A DNA stretch of 64,000 nt, from NCBI GenBank assembly GCA_951217055.1, contig OX578277.1:12771834-12835833 (forward strand), in the 5' to 3' direction. Source of the DNA: Gerris lacustris. Its lineage: Eukaryota > Arthropoda > Insecta > Hemiptera > Gerridae. The notes below the pieces were generated by a model, which did no database searches, had not been told where the DNA came from, and saw only the letters and a program-made list of their open reading frames with translations. The translations under genes were made by a program, and so were the position numbers. Below are positions 47,216 to 58,720 of the stretch, in pieces (the stretch's first letter is position 1; each line of letters opens with the position of its first letter).

Positions 47216-48817
47216 GGACACAATGAAAGTCACCTCCCCTAAATCAATACCATCAAATAATTTCCTTCTTAATTATAGTATAATTTATATGTATATCTAT
47301 TTGTATTATTTATTTAATTAGACATTTATTTAAGACCCCTAAAAAAGTTTATTTGATAACAAAAAAACAACTATATTTGATTTCTTATGCATGGAATAAA
47401 AAAACAACCAAAAAACGAGAGGACAAAAAAATAAAAAAGATTAAGATAAAATGCACAAAATGCAATAGAAATCACAGTCCAAATTCACGTTCATGAAGAA
47501 AAAATACGAAATAAAAAAAAATTAAAAAAATTAAAAAGAAACGCCAAGAAAGGAACAAACATTGAACAGCTTTATAGTCTTCGGCAGATAGAACTTGTAA
47601 AAGAATATTTATGTATTAAAAAAATAGAAACAAACCAAAATGCCAAAATATGAAACAATCCATAAAAAAAGAAAGAAATTTCAAATTAGCTTTCCGTTCC
47701 ATTTTTGTCAAAATCCATTCAAACAATCTTTATTTTTAAAAAATGCATTTTTAAAATTAAATATTAAGAGTGCAACTTTTAGTTTTTTCGTTCATAAAAT
47801 AAAAAAAAAAGAATCACTATTTTTCTTTTTAACTTTTATTCTGAAGGTTTAATGGCATATGAAGGTGGAGACAAAAAATATACTCTTAGGCTTTTAAAAA
47901 TGTTGTACAGATAAAGGACAAAATGTTGTTACATTGTAAAGATCTTGAAATCAAATTCTAATCTAATATTTTATTACTTTCTTTCATGTGAAGTTTCGAA
48001 CAGTATTTAAATTGTGTGTTGTATCACACAGGATTAAGCTAAAAATGTTACTTTCAGATTCTAATAAGAAAAAATGAAGTTTTAAATGAACCTGAGCAGA
48101 TGCATGAAATTTCTCATGCGTCAGGGACTTAGATAGAATTGTGACCGGAGACTGCTGATTTAAAATATATCTGAAGCTGAAAGGAATAGAAGCTGAAGCC
48201 TCATACCCTAAATGTCAAGGATATTATAAAATAGGGATGGAACACTAAATATACCTCCTGGGTAAAAAAATGACGCCTAGAACTTGGAAAAAATTCTCAG
48301 AACTTCTTTTAGTTGGACGAATTTCTTCCCAACTTTTATCTATTGTTTATTTTTAATGTAAGGTTACAATCTAAAAATTTTTTAATAAAGTTTTTAATGA
48401 AATATTTTCTTTTTTTTAAGGGTTTTTTATTTTAATTTACAAATTAATTTAATATATTAATAAAATTTAATTATTAGAATAGTTTTTTAATAATTGAATA
48501 ATTAATATTAATTAATTATTTTGATTAAGATTTTATTCAACAAATTTCAGTAAACAATGATTGGCTAAATATAGTCCAAAAATCACAAAATCACATATTA
48601 ATAGTGCATAAGAGAAAACAATACTTAAAGCAAGGGATAAAACTACAAAAACAAGGAAAAATATGAAACGTGAGTGGAAGAAAATAAAATTAGTTTTAAA
48701 AATAACATAATCTGATCGAATTCTTCACATTCTTCTTCATCTTCTATAGTTATAATCATACAGTAAGGTAATCTATCCCAATAGATTTTCCAAGTTCTTG
48801 GCGACACTTTTTTCTTT
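47216..48817. other. AT-rich sequence, nothing recognised
   Basis: A ~40-bp inverted pair (AAAATAGGGATGGAACACT near 48229-48247 and its near complement near 49087-49105) surrounds the following MITE. No gene. Confidence 0.45.
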
Positions 48818-49088
48818 TAAGCCTTGTCCACAATAGTAGACATGTTGCACGATTTAGGTCTCAGAGACAATGTCTAGCGATTTGTCTATAGACATCGGTT
48901 AGACATCGGCTAGACAAACGGCGTCTACGGTCTCGTTGCTAGACCAAAAATCGCATGTCTATGGTTTTCCATTCTAAATGGTTGACACGGTGCAACATTA
49001 GGCATGTTGTGCAACGTCAATAGACGGTCTCAGCAGACGTCTATAGACATGTTGCGCAACATGTCTACTGGTGTGGACTAGGCTTTAG
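48818..49088. mobile_element. Small hAT-like MITE
   Basis: Ends TAAGCCTTGTCCACA and the complement of CTAAAGCCTAGTCCACAC, followed inward by TAGTAGACATGTTGC and its complement. The interior repeats GTCTATAGAC and GTTGCGCAAC palindromes. No coding sequence. Confidence 0.7.
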
Positions 49089-51428
49089 TGCTCCATCCCT
49101 ATTTTATAAGATCCTTGCTAAATGCGGAGTGGAAGTGGAATCTTTCTTCCATTAACTGGCTTAATATAAAGCAAATAAAAAAAACCTGGGTAAGGCCATG
49201 CTATTAAAGAAGAGGATATTTTGACACTATCTAAGAGGTAAATGTGCTTTGTATGAGACTATGAGACTAAAGATATTGTCTCCCAATCCACTACTAAACT
49301 TTAATTTTAGGTAGATCAGTATTAAGTCCTTACAGGATGGATATGTCAATTAATTAATACATCTATCTTTGTGATTTACTAGTGTGGATCATGTTTCACC
49401 TCTTAAGGAATCAATAAAATATCGTTAGTGTTTGTAATTAAGTTTTAGAGAGAACTTAAGTAATTTCAAGAACAAATGATAAATCTCTTAACTCATTGTA
49501 TCTATGTGATTAGTTATCAATTCTCAATTTTTTCCTTAAATCCAACAAAGATGTCGGTGTCAAAACTTTGGTTCCAGGATTAGGTCATAACAGAACCACG
49601 ATAGAAATTCTTTAAATTTAAAGAATTATTAAATTCACCATTAACTAATAAAACTATTAAATTAATGAACTATTAAAGCCTAGTACACATTGGGATTCTT
49701 TGTTTGTATTTACTGTCGCACTACATTGAGTGAGAGAATCCCATTCCAGACAGGATTAAAAAATTTTCAGCCCTGTGACATGCCAGATTTAAAATACACA
49801 GCCAAGATGCAAGCCGGAACTCAATCCTGAGACAGTAAATCTAAACAAGTAATCTCAGAGTTTACTAGACTATACAGATAAAAATGCCGTCAATTTTATG
49901 GTAATTTTTTTTAACAATTAAAGATACAAAAACCTAAGAATATCTATTATTTATCAACCTTCAATTCCATAAAACCTTAAAAGAATAAAAAAAAAAAAAA
50001 TAAAAAATAAACAAACAATCAAACCAATAAACATCGAATAGAAATTAAACAAAAAAAATGTAAACAATCACATTTAGAAAAAAATAAATATGTGTATGAA
50101 ATGAAAGAAAAAAAATAAATAAAATGCCTAATTATAAAAAATTCAAAAATCAAGAGAGAACTAGAAGGGGTTCAAAATGCTATATAGAATCATTTCAATT
50201 TATAAAAAAAAAATTAAAACAAACCAAAGAGAGTAAAAGAATGCAATATTTTTTTTTTAAAAAATTGATTTTTTTTTTTTGAAAAATAAAAAAAAAATAA
50301 AATTATTTTTTTGTTACTCCTGGCTTGTAATGGCTTCTTTGAAGTGAGAGCTCCATTTCCAACTGAACTGCGCAGTGTAAAAAAAACAAGATTGTAAACA
50401 AAAAAAAAAAAAAAGAAACTAAACATAAATAATTTGGTGGATTTTTTTCTTTAAAATATAAATTGAAGAACATGAAAAATTCATTGCAATAATTAAAAAA
50501 AATTAAATTTGACTTATTATAATTTATAAAAGTGATATACAGTAATTCCATGAAAATTTTAATTAAACTATTCTTTTTTTTCAAATTATAAATTAAATTA
50601 TTTGTAAAATAGTAAATATTTTTTATGCACATATTATAACATAAGAAATTATACATAAATACATCGTAAAAACAGTTTTTTAAAAAAAAAAAAAAAAGAA
50701 AAAATCGAAAATACCCTTTTAATTTCCTATTTGGTTCTTTTGTCGTTTATGTGGATCTATTATTTTTTTCAACAATATAATATTAAAGATAAAAAAATTG
50801 GTGTACTTTAAAAAAGAAAAATAAATAATAATGTTTATAAATAAAATGGAATATTGACATAATAAAAGATAAATTATAATAGATAATGAAAAATTAAAAA
50901 ATCCAGCAAAACACTTATTCCCACCTGTACTATTAAAGAAGATATATATAAAAAAAAATATATATACATTTTTTTCTAAAAAGGGAAACACTAAAAGGGT
51001 TTCTCTAAATTTCATAAAAGATAAAAATCACAAATAATAATTTGATTTTCTTAAGATATAAATACTTAAATTAGAAACAAATTTTCAAATTTACGGGGTG
51101 TGAAAAACGTTTCTCTAAAAATTTGATACCCAACAAAAAACACACTGTGAAAAAATAAGAGTAAAAATCAAACTATTGTGTATTCAAATTTAGATTAAGG
51201 CAATACCAGTTATAGTTTAAATATGATAATAGAATAATTATAAAATAAAATTATGAAAAGATTTTAATAATGAAATAAAAATATAATATTAAACTTATAA
51301 GGTGTAAAAGAATGCAGTGAAAAACTTATGACCCTTAAAGTTATATATTATCCTATGTATATATCTTCCTCACCTCCCAATAACCTGACACCTAACAAAC
51401 TCTATTTGGGTTTCCTATTTGTTATAAC
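49089..51428. other. AT-rich sequence with a degraded repeat
   Basis: 49310-49600 is a diverged relative of the ~140-bp repeat. 49670-49870 contains AAGCCTAGTACACATTGGG, perhaps a fragment of the previous MITE type. 50000-51300 is dominated by A/T homopolymers, and its minus-strand frames are Phe/Ile/Lys runs. No gene. Confidence 0.45.
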
Positions 51429-51789
51429 TAGAGTTCGGATCAATATGCATTTAAAAACCTTAAATATGCATTTTAAAAGTGCGAAATATGCACCTATCCC
51501 AAATATAAGCACTTATTCCTGAACTTAAATATGCACCTATTCCTAATATATACAGTCCAATAGGCAGCTTTATATTTTGACTAGTGCAATGCAATACGAG
51601 GGTTTAAAAATTCCTAAAAACATGACATTTGAAGGTTAGAGAGGAGAATACTCAAGAATAACCACCAAAAATAAAATTAATTACCATAATTAAAAGAAAA
51701 GAAGAAGTTATATTTACAAATTATACAAATTTAAAAAACATTAACATGAGTTTGTTTGCACCACCAATATTTATTTCTAAATTTTTATT

Positions 51790-52090
51790 TTAAAATTACG
51801 TCAGCGGTTGGAAAGAACCATTTTAAATGGGAAAAATCTCATCTCTCAAAGTCGCATTTGTAGTAAGCAGGAGCATATTTCAATGCAGCGATGTTAGCTT
51901 GCATCAGATCTTCTATATCATCTCCGCACTTTGCCCTTTCTAGGATTCGGGTGACATTCTATAAAGTGGTCCAGCATGGATTGCGTGGGAGAACTGCGAC
52001 CATTTTTTGTCTAAGCATTTCCCTAAATTGGGCCCGGCCAACCCTTACTCTTTTCCTTAAGTCCCTCGAGGAGGGTTACAGGCTTTGTTA
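51790..52090 (-). pseudogene. hAT transposase C-terminal relic
   Basis: Minus strand, in broken frames: KPVTLLEGLKEKSK, then RILERAKCGDDIEDLMQANI, AALKYAPAYYKCDFER, stop, FSHLKWFFPTAD. The LKYAP----CDFERSFS-LKW-L segment corresponds to the hAT dimerisation domain found near the C-terminus of this family. The Ser of SFS is lost to a stop, so it is inactive. Confidence 0.65.
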
Positions 52091-52393
52091 GCTCTAAACT
52101 GCGAGTTTCCAGTTTATTTAATGATACTAGTGACTCCAGTGAATTAACTCTAATCCTTAAAAAAAATATGCACCTTTGTTGAAATTTCTATTTCTATATT
52201 TATGCAATAAATTTCCATATTTTTTGAGAAAATTCCAAAAAAAACAAGCAATAATATGCACTTATACTGGAAATATGGAATAATGCTCGAAATATGCAAA
52301 ATGTTCATTTTTAAATTTGATTTCAAAGTGGCCTAACAGCTTTCATACATTATAATTCGTAAAGAAAAATCACTTGGAGCAATAAAAAAATTA

Positions 52394-52769
52394 CAGTTGA
52401 ACCTCGATAATAAGTGTGTCAAGGGGATTAGGGAAACAATCTTGTTATCGAGGTGCTTTTTTTGTTGAGGATCGTGTTATCGAGGTTAATGGAATGTTGG
52501 GAGTGATGGGGGGGGGGGGGGTTCAAGTCTCGACTTGTTCAAGGTCGACCCATTCCGAGGTTGACTTCTCAAAAGGACTTGTCATAGAGGTTCTGAGTTA
52601 CGTTGTGAATTGGAATAAATCTGTGTTATAGAGGTTGTTTGGATAATAACAGTCGCATTATAGAGGTTAATTTAACATTGTGTGTTATGTCAATCTCAAG
52701 GGGATTTGAAAATTGCACTTGTAATTGAGGTTTTGTGTTATTGAGGGTCGTGTAAGCGAGGTTCTACTG
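52394..52769. mobile_element. Tigger-like MITE family T, copy T3
   Basis: CAGTTGAACCTCGATAATAAG start, complement of CAGTAGAACCTCGC end, TA flanks. Has a G14 tract at 52508-52521 at the same internal position as T2. Nested in the hAT element. Confidence 0.88.
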
Positions 52770-53639
52770 TATATGCAAAATCCGAACTCTAGTTATAACA
52801 TATATTTGCCTTTATATTCTACCTCTTTCTTCAACTTAACTTGTCTATCTCTATCTAGACAGCTTGAGTTTACTTAGTCTTTTAGAGTTCTATAATGTTC
52901 TTACAGAGTTTTTATCTTTGAGTTTCTTTAATGGGCTGAATCGCAGTAGCGCCAATGCAGCCCTGTAACAAAGTTGCACAACATTAAAGTCCTGGTGAGG
53001 ACTAAGCTTTATACTCTTAGAATCTTTTACTGAGTTTTTGTAATCTTGACAATCCTATACTTTGACAGCTAACAAACATTGTTAGACAGTTTTTCCAAAG
53101 CATATATGCCATCTCAACTTAATATTTTACCAGTTTCTTCTTCAAATAGACTCCTCTATGTAGACTTCTTGATTTCCTTTAATCTGTTAAAACCTTACAA
53201 TCTTTAACTGAGTTTTTGCAATCTTGGCTATCCTATAACTTGATAGCTAACAAACTTTGTTAGACAGTTTTCCCAATGCATATACCATCTTAACTTCATA
53301 TTCTGCAAGTTACTTCTTCAAATTGACTCCTCTAGGTAGACTTCTTGAGTTTCTCCTTTAGTCTGTTAAAATCTTACAATCTTAAACTGAGTATTTGTTA
53401 ATCTTGACTATCCTATAACTTGATAGTTAACAATCTTTGGTACACAGTTTTTCCCAGTCTTACATCTATTTCCTTACATATTCTTACTGCCTTTTCTTTT
53501 AGAACCACCATAGACTCTTTGAGTAGATTAGGACTCTAAGCGTTCTAAATTCTTCAACTGAGTTTTTTCCCTTCTTTACTATACCCTCTAACTAGCAAAC
53601 TCTAATAGACAGTTTTACCAAATTTCCTATCAACTAACC

Positions 53640-54145
53640 TTAAGGACATTCATGAGGTTAGATATGAACAGAATATGGAACAGTGCATCAGGTATGCGAC
53701 AATCTAAAATGATGATACGAGAACCATCTCAGCATCTTACCAGATCGCTGCTCTCGCTCAAAAAACAATCCTGTCATCTTTTGACAGGCTTTCTTACTGG
53801 ACACTGTAGGCTAAATCGACATCTACATTTGCTTGGCCTAGCAGAAAGCCCAGTGTGCAGGCTGTGCGAGGAAGAGGATGAAACCCCTTCTCATCTTATT
53901 AGCAGCTGTCCTGCATTAACACACCTGAGGTGGAGAATCTTTGGCTTAGCCATTCTGCCAAACGAAGAACTAAGGTTACTTCCCCAAAACAAGGAACTCA
54001 CTTTCTGTGGGTCTGTCAGCTTGCTAAGAGGATAGAGTAATATAGAATGGATTATAAAACCGGGTTTGCTCCTTGGATCCACACATGAGGTCTTATTGCT
54101 TTGGACTTTTTTTTTTTATAAAAAAAGAAGCCCCCCGGGGGAATA
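53640..54145 (+). mobile_element. 5'-truncated LINE 3' end
   Basis: Contains the C-terminal part of a pol ORF followed by a short 3' UTR ending AAGCCCCCCGGGGGAATAAA. It interrupts the ~180-bp array. The tail is nearly the same as that of the two SINEs just downstream. Confidence 0.75.
53652..54035 (+). pseudogene. LINE pol C-terminus (RNase H tail and Cys/His motif)
   Basis: 127 codons to TAG. Reads MIREPSQHLTRSLLSLKKQS, LLTGFLTGHCRLNRHLHLLG and CRLCEEEDETPSHLISSCP. The LTGHC-L--HL---GL and C-x2-C-x(11-12)-H-x4-C pattern is the usual C-terminus of R1/Jockey-type non-LTR retrotransposon polyproteins. This piece is intact, but all upstream domains (endonuclease, RT, most of RNase H) are absent, so it is a dead-on-arrival copy. 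The start Met is internal to the original protein. Confidence 0.8.
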
Positions 54146-54469
54146 AAAGACTCCTCTATGTAGACTTCTTGATTTCCTATAATCTGTAAAAATCTTACAA
54201 TCTTTAACTGAGATTTTCTAATCTTGGCTATCCTATAAACTTGATAGCTAACAAACTTTGTTAGACAGTTTTTCCCATTCTTACATCTATTTGCCTACAT
54301 ATTCTTCCTGCCTCTTCTTTTAGAACCACCATAGACTCTCTGAGTAGATTAGGACTCTAAGTGTTCTAAATTCTTAACTGAGTTTTTTCCCTTCTTTACT
54401 ATACCCTTTAACTAGCTAACTCTAATAGACAGTTTTACCAAATTTTCTATCAACTAACCTGACATCTAG

Positions 54470-54843
54470 GGGTCCTGGGTGGCTCGGAGGCTAGAGCGCT
54501 TGCCTTGCGATAAGGCAAGTTAAGCAGCATTGAGCCGGGTCAGATGGTTACCACAGCTCTGGGTTCGATTCCCGGACCAGGCCCCCGCTCAATGTTCACC
54601 CAGCATTGTTTAAATAAATGGGTAGCTGCTCGAAAGAGTAGCGCCACCAGGTTTCGGCCTGGAAACCATGGAATACACTACTCTCAGTTCGATTCACATC
54701 GAAAGAGAGTCATGGTTAACGACCAGACACTTCACTCCAATGTGAAGAAGTTAGGTTTCTAACCCGGATTTGTTCAATGGGCCCACCTGAGTGGCCTATG
54801 TCTTCGGGCGTAAAAGCCCCCCGGAATAAAAAAAAACAAAAAA
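54470..54843 (+). mobile_element. tRNA-headed SINE, copy 1
   Basis: Flanked by a 14-bp target duplication AACCTGACATCTAG (54456-54469 and 54844-54857). Head: GGTGGCTCGGAGGCTAGAGC (A box), a long hairpin CTTGCCTT...AAGGCAAG, and GGGTTCGATTCCCGG (B box). Body ends GGGCCCACCTGAGTGGCC, TCTTCGGGCGTAAAAGCC and CCCCGGAATAAAA with an A-rich tail. Transcription would be by RNA polymerase III from the internal boxes. Confidence 0.93.
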
Positions 54844-54859
54844 AACCTGACATCTAGCT

Positions 54860-55970
54860 AACTCCATTTGACTTTTTCATTTCTTACATCAATTTGTCTA
54901 TATATTATACATGATTTGAACCAAAGCAAATTGTCCCTGTAGATAACACACCTATGAATAAAACTAGGATGTAAATAAATTAGAGTTAATATTGGTAGTT
55001 GACCCCAAAAATTATTTTTAATATATTATTCTATAAAATAAGTATTTTAACAAAAATAAATAAATTATAAATAATAATAATAAATAGAAGTCATAATGCC
55101 AGATAAATAAAATAAAAAGAAATAAGGGTTTATCAAAAAATGAAATAAATAAATATTTCTATAAAAATTATGATAACAAATTGAAAAAGTTATTTTTACC
55201 AAAAAAAAAAAAAATAATAATAAAATAAAATAAAATAAATAAAAATAATATTAAACATCAAATAAGACCCTAAAAAAAAATCCAAAGTATTTTTCATTGG
55301 AAAAATTTAATCTAAATTTTTGAAGAAAAATAAAAAATAAATTAATTGTATTTTTTTATAATTTGGAAATCATTGTTTACTTTCTTCTACAATTACTTTC
55401 CCTACTTGGGATGTAAATTATTTTTGGGGACACTTTAAAAGAATATATGAATATTAAATAATTTGTTAAAAATATAAATATTGTAGGACAATAATAAACC
55501 TCCCACTAATTAAAAAAAAAAGAAATAAATAATAATAATATTTTTTCATTTTAAAATAAATAATATGAGAAGAGAGTTAACGATATAAAAAATGAACATT
55601 TAATAAACATACATATTTATAAAAAAAATAGTACATTAAATATATAATAATTTGTTATTATAAAATAAAGATTTTGTTTAATTTTACCTTATGAAGCCTC
55701 AAATATATTTACCAGAGTTATTTAAAGGCAACTGATTGTCAAGGTATGTCACATATTTTTTTAAAAATGTCCATGTAATAATTTTCTCTCAGAGAAATAT
55801 ATTTATGTATGTCTTTTAGTAACTGATGTTGATGCATTATAGTTTTAAAACAATTTTAATAACAACTATTTTAATAAAGAAATAAAGTAATTTAAAATAA
55901 ATGAACCTGAAGATACCTCAAGCTATATTTGAAGTTGAAATAGAATTTTCCTTTTAAGCACTGTTACCTA
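54860..55970. other. AT-rich sequence, nothing recognised
   Basis: Homopolymer-rich; no gene or bounded element beyond traces of the ~180-bp repeat at its left edge. Confidence 0.5.
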
Positions 55971-55981
55971 GGTACCAAGTA

Positions 55982-56379
55982 GGGGGCCAGGGTGGCTCGG
56001 AGGCTAGAGCGCTCGCCTTGCGATAAGGCAAGTTAAGCAGCCTCGAGCATGGTCAGAAGATAAATGGGTGACCGCTTCTGACCACAGCTCTGGGTTTAAT
56101 TCCCAGACCGGGCCCCCGCTCAATGTAAACCCAGCATTGTTTAAACAAATGGGAAGCTCCTCGAAAGAGTGGCACCACCAGGTTTCGGCCTGTAAACCAT
56201 GATGATGACACTCTTGGTTGTAATACAACTAGGAGGGGAGTCATGGTTAACAACCATGACTTATCTTCACACGAGTGTGTGAAGATTTTGGTCCCTAACC
56301 CGGGTTTAATGTATGGGCCCACCTAAGTGGCCTGCGTCTTCGGGTGTAAAAGCCTCCCGGAATTAAAAAAAAAAAAAAA
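55982..56379 (+). mobile_element. tRNA-headed SINE, copy 2
   Basis: Flanked by an 11-bp duplication GGTACCAAGTA (55971-55981 and 56380-56390). Same head as copy 1 (GGTGGCTCGGAGGCTAGAGC), a changed B box (GGGTTTAATTCCC) and a 24-bp-longer insert near 56060. Tail CTCCCGGAATTAAAA followed by an A run. The minus frames at 56004-56322 are shadows. Confidence 0.93.
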
Positions 56380-56566
56380 GGTACCAAGTACCTCAGTAGT
56401 TTATTTATTTATTTTCTTTTAGTTTTCACTATTTTACTCAATAAAAATGCAAATTACATTTTTAAATTAATTAAAGCTGAGAAAACCACTTGTCAGATTA
56501 TGTATATTTGCACTTTTTAAATAAAAGTTATTAAAACAATTTTTGATACAAAGTTTACTCAATGTA

Positions 56567-57251
56567 TGAAGTCTGTCCAGAAAAACCATGATAAAGGTCA
56601 AGAGTGATGGGTGGGAACTCTCCTCTCCAATGTCAACCAAAGGAAGCCTCAGTTACTGCAGAAGCTCTTTATCTGCCACTGATTTTTCTGCTGCCGGTCT
56701 ATCCAACCCCTTTCACAATTTCTTGTTGGCATGGAGATCTCTCTCGTCAAAATGTTTGGCAAGAACGGCATGAATTTGTCCCTTCAGACAAGACAGTAAA
56801 TGGAAATTTTAATGTCAAAGTCCTCAAAGGTCTCCAAGCCCATGTGGCCCATGTCTGCCCAGACTTGGCCCGGGAAGGGTGATGGATCCTCCATCATAGC
56901 CCATTGGCGCCATGGCAAGTTTTTGGCTCGGGAGCCAATCACCATCACCGACCACCAACCTTACTTTCCTGATTTAGCACTATATGACTTCTTTTTGTTC
57001 CCCAAGTGAAAATTGTAGCTCCGCGGTCAGTCTATAGGAGATAAAGACCATCAAAATGGCCGTAACAAGGCTGCTGAAGGACCTTACATCAGAGGACTTT
57101 CAGGATGCTTCCAACAGTGTAAACGAAGGTGCCTCAAGTGCATAACGTCAGGGGGGAGTACTTTGAAGGGGGACCATATTGTTTTTCCTGATTAATGCCA
57201 AATAAAAAATTATATTTAACTTTACCGCTTATTTTCCGGACAGCCCTTGAG
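56567..57251 (+). mobile_element. Internally deleted mariner-like element
   Basis: Ends TGAAGTCTGTCCAGAAAA and the complement of CAAGGGCTGTCCGGAAAA, with TA on each flank (56565-56566, 57252-57253). At 685 bp it is about half the usual mariner length; the N-terminal half of the transposase is missing. Confidence 0.78.
56750..57190 (+). pseudogene. Mariner transposase C-terminal half, inactivated
   Basis: Frames give HEFVPSDKTVNGNFNVKVLK, LQAHVAHVCPDLAREG, then GSSIIAHWRHGKFLAREPI, TITDHQPYFPDLALYDFFLF and PK before a stop. The DHxPYxPDLAxxDFFLFP block is the signature of the third catalytic aspartate in mariner transposases, here kept as DLALYDFFLF. Frame changes and stops show decay. The overlapping open frames at 56588-56882 are parts of the same relic. 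Confidence 0.8.
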
Positions 57252-57972
57252 TATATACCAATATAGGGTAAATGTGTTGTTTAACAGTATAAGTCACACC
57301 ATATACTAAAGTAATTATCCAATTGTTACAAAGCTAGGGGGCCCTTGCCAGAGTCTGGAATTGAATCCAGAAGCTCGTGGTTGAAAAATGTGTATGATAG
57401 CTAAGAATGAGCTTCAAGAGGCTCAGAACCTCAAGTAGGGGACAAGCAGTTGCATACCTCGGGTTAGAGGGGGGGAGGGCAAGAAGCGACAGCTGTCCTG
57501 GGCCCATTTGGAATTTGGCAACCTTTTTTCAAAATGGGTCATGGAATTGTGTCACATCAAGGGTATGAAAACCGACTTTGTCCCTGGTTGCTGAAAACCC
57601 TAGCTACACCTCTGGTGACAATTGTGTATAATGGGTCATGACCTTACCAGGGACTCAGAAATCCCTGTTACCCTTTAAAAAATACAGGTAAATATATTTT
57701 TAAACCAAAAATTGAGGCTTCGTAATAAATAAATAAATAATAATAAATATATAAACATGTATAAATACATATTAAGGATAAATAAACAAGGGAGTTAATA
57801 AATCAGGATTAGATATAAAAGGTATTATAAATAATTAAAAGAAAGTGATTATATAAATAAAAAATAATATAAAATGAAATTATAAAAACAAAACTAAAAT
57901 ATGTGAATGAGCTCTTTTTTTTTTAATTAAATTATTTAGATAGCATGCCAAAATGGATAATGACTGACTGAC
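57252..57972. other. Sequence left of the 94-nt exon
   Basis: 57310-57640 has balanced composition (for example GGACTCAGAAATCCC and AGCGACAGCTGTCC) and may be an old transposon, but I could not bound or identify it. The remainder is AT-rich intron. Confidence 0.4.
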
Positions 57973-58066
57973 CTTGTTCGATGTAGGGGTAACTGGAGCG
58001 TCCGGTTCAGCAAGAGGTGGGCTCAGTCTGGGGTCCGGCAAGCGTTGTTCTTGAACAGAGGCTAAC
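57973..58066 (-). CDS. 94-nt internal coding exon of the minus-strand gene
   Basis: Acceptor: a T-rich tract and GGTGACCAG before G TTA GCC at 58066. Donor: AACAAG|GTCAGT at 57973/57972, close to consensus. Only one frame is open: LASVQEQRLPDPRLSPPLAE then PDAPVTPTSNK, a Pro-rich segment. One leading base completes a codon begun in the previous exon, and the exon ends on a complete codon, so it joins the terminal exon at 4695 in frame (TSNK then GCSIGESV). Clearly richer in G+C than its flanks. Family not recognised. Confidence 0.65.
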
Positions 58067-58310
58067 CTGGTCACCAAGACGGAAAAACAAACAGTACATG
58101 AGTTAATAATCTCATTTTTGTTAACATTAATCAAATTAAAATAAAAAAATATTAATTTATTTTATATATATACTAATCATGCCTGAGAAACTAAGTTATT
58201 TAAATGTTTATATAAATATATATAAAAAAAATTAGTAGTCTGGTCTGTAAATTCAAAAAATTTGTCAGATAAATTGTTTCGAAAAAAGTTTTCCCATTTA
58301 CGTAGAAGTT

Positions 58311-58652
58311 AAGGTACTTTTTTATTTTAGCACCCCCCTATATCCCTTTGTGATAATCGTTATTTAGACAAAGGAACATTATACAGAGTAGATTATATTC
58401 CTTAGTCTAAATTACTATAAAGACGAAGGGATATTTATTCCAAAGTACCTTGGGACAAAGGAATATCACACTTGAGTATACAATTGTTATAATATCCCTT
58501 AGTCTAATCAACTACTAAGATAAAGGAATATTAAATATAAAACTTCCCCAGAAGTCTCAATGTATTGAGGAGATAAACACACAAACCTTTGAGACTATTG
58601 TTGGGCAGACTATTGTTTAGAACCAAGGGGGGTGCTAAAGTAAAAAAGTGCC
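58311..58652. mobile_element. 342-bp MITE with 27-bp TIRs
   Basis: Left end GGTACTTTTTTATTTTAGCA and then CCCCCCT; right end the complement GGGGGGTGCTAAAGTAAAAA and GTGCC. The interior contains repeated AAAGGAATAT motifs in both orientations. No coding sequence or clear target duplication. Confidence 0.8.
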
Positions 58653-58720
58653 GAATTTAATAATATCTAATTTAAATACTTTTTTTTAATATAAAATAAG
58701 TCTCTTGTCAATGGACAAAT

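Larger units (their letters stand above)
51429..52792 (-). mobile_element. Degenerate hAT element with nested Tigger MITE T3
   Basis: Inverted ends CTAGAGTTCGGAT and its complement at 52780-52792, flanked by TTATAA on both sides. Subterminal AATATGCA motifs cluster within about 130 bp of each end. A transposase C-terminal relic lies on the minus strand (51790-52090). The T3 MITE is inserted just inside the right end, separating TATGCAAAATCC from the rest. Confidence 0.72.
52800..54460 (-). repeat. ~180-bp tandem repeat, interrupted by a LINE 3' end
   Basis: GATAGCTAACAAACTTTGTT occurs near 53064, 53242 and 53422 (period about 178-180), with TAGACTTCTTGATTTCCTTT, ATCTTTAACTGAGTTTTTG and TTAGACAGTTTTTCCCA in constant order. 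The array resumes at 54146 after the LINE. Single relics extend leftward to about 44090. Strand assignment is arbitrary. Confidence 0.85.

Noticed and set aside
50214..51015. Minus-strand ORFs rich in Phe and Ile
   Set aside because: Products of T/A homopolymers in AT-rich DNA; no recognisable domain.
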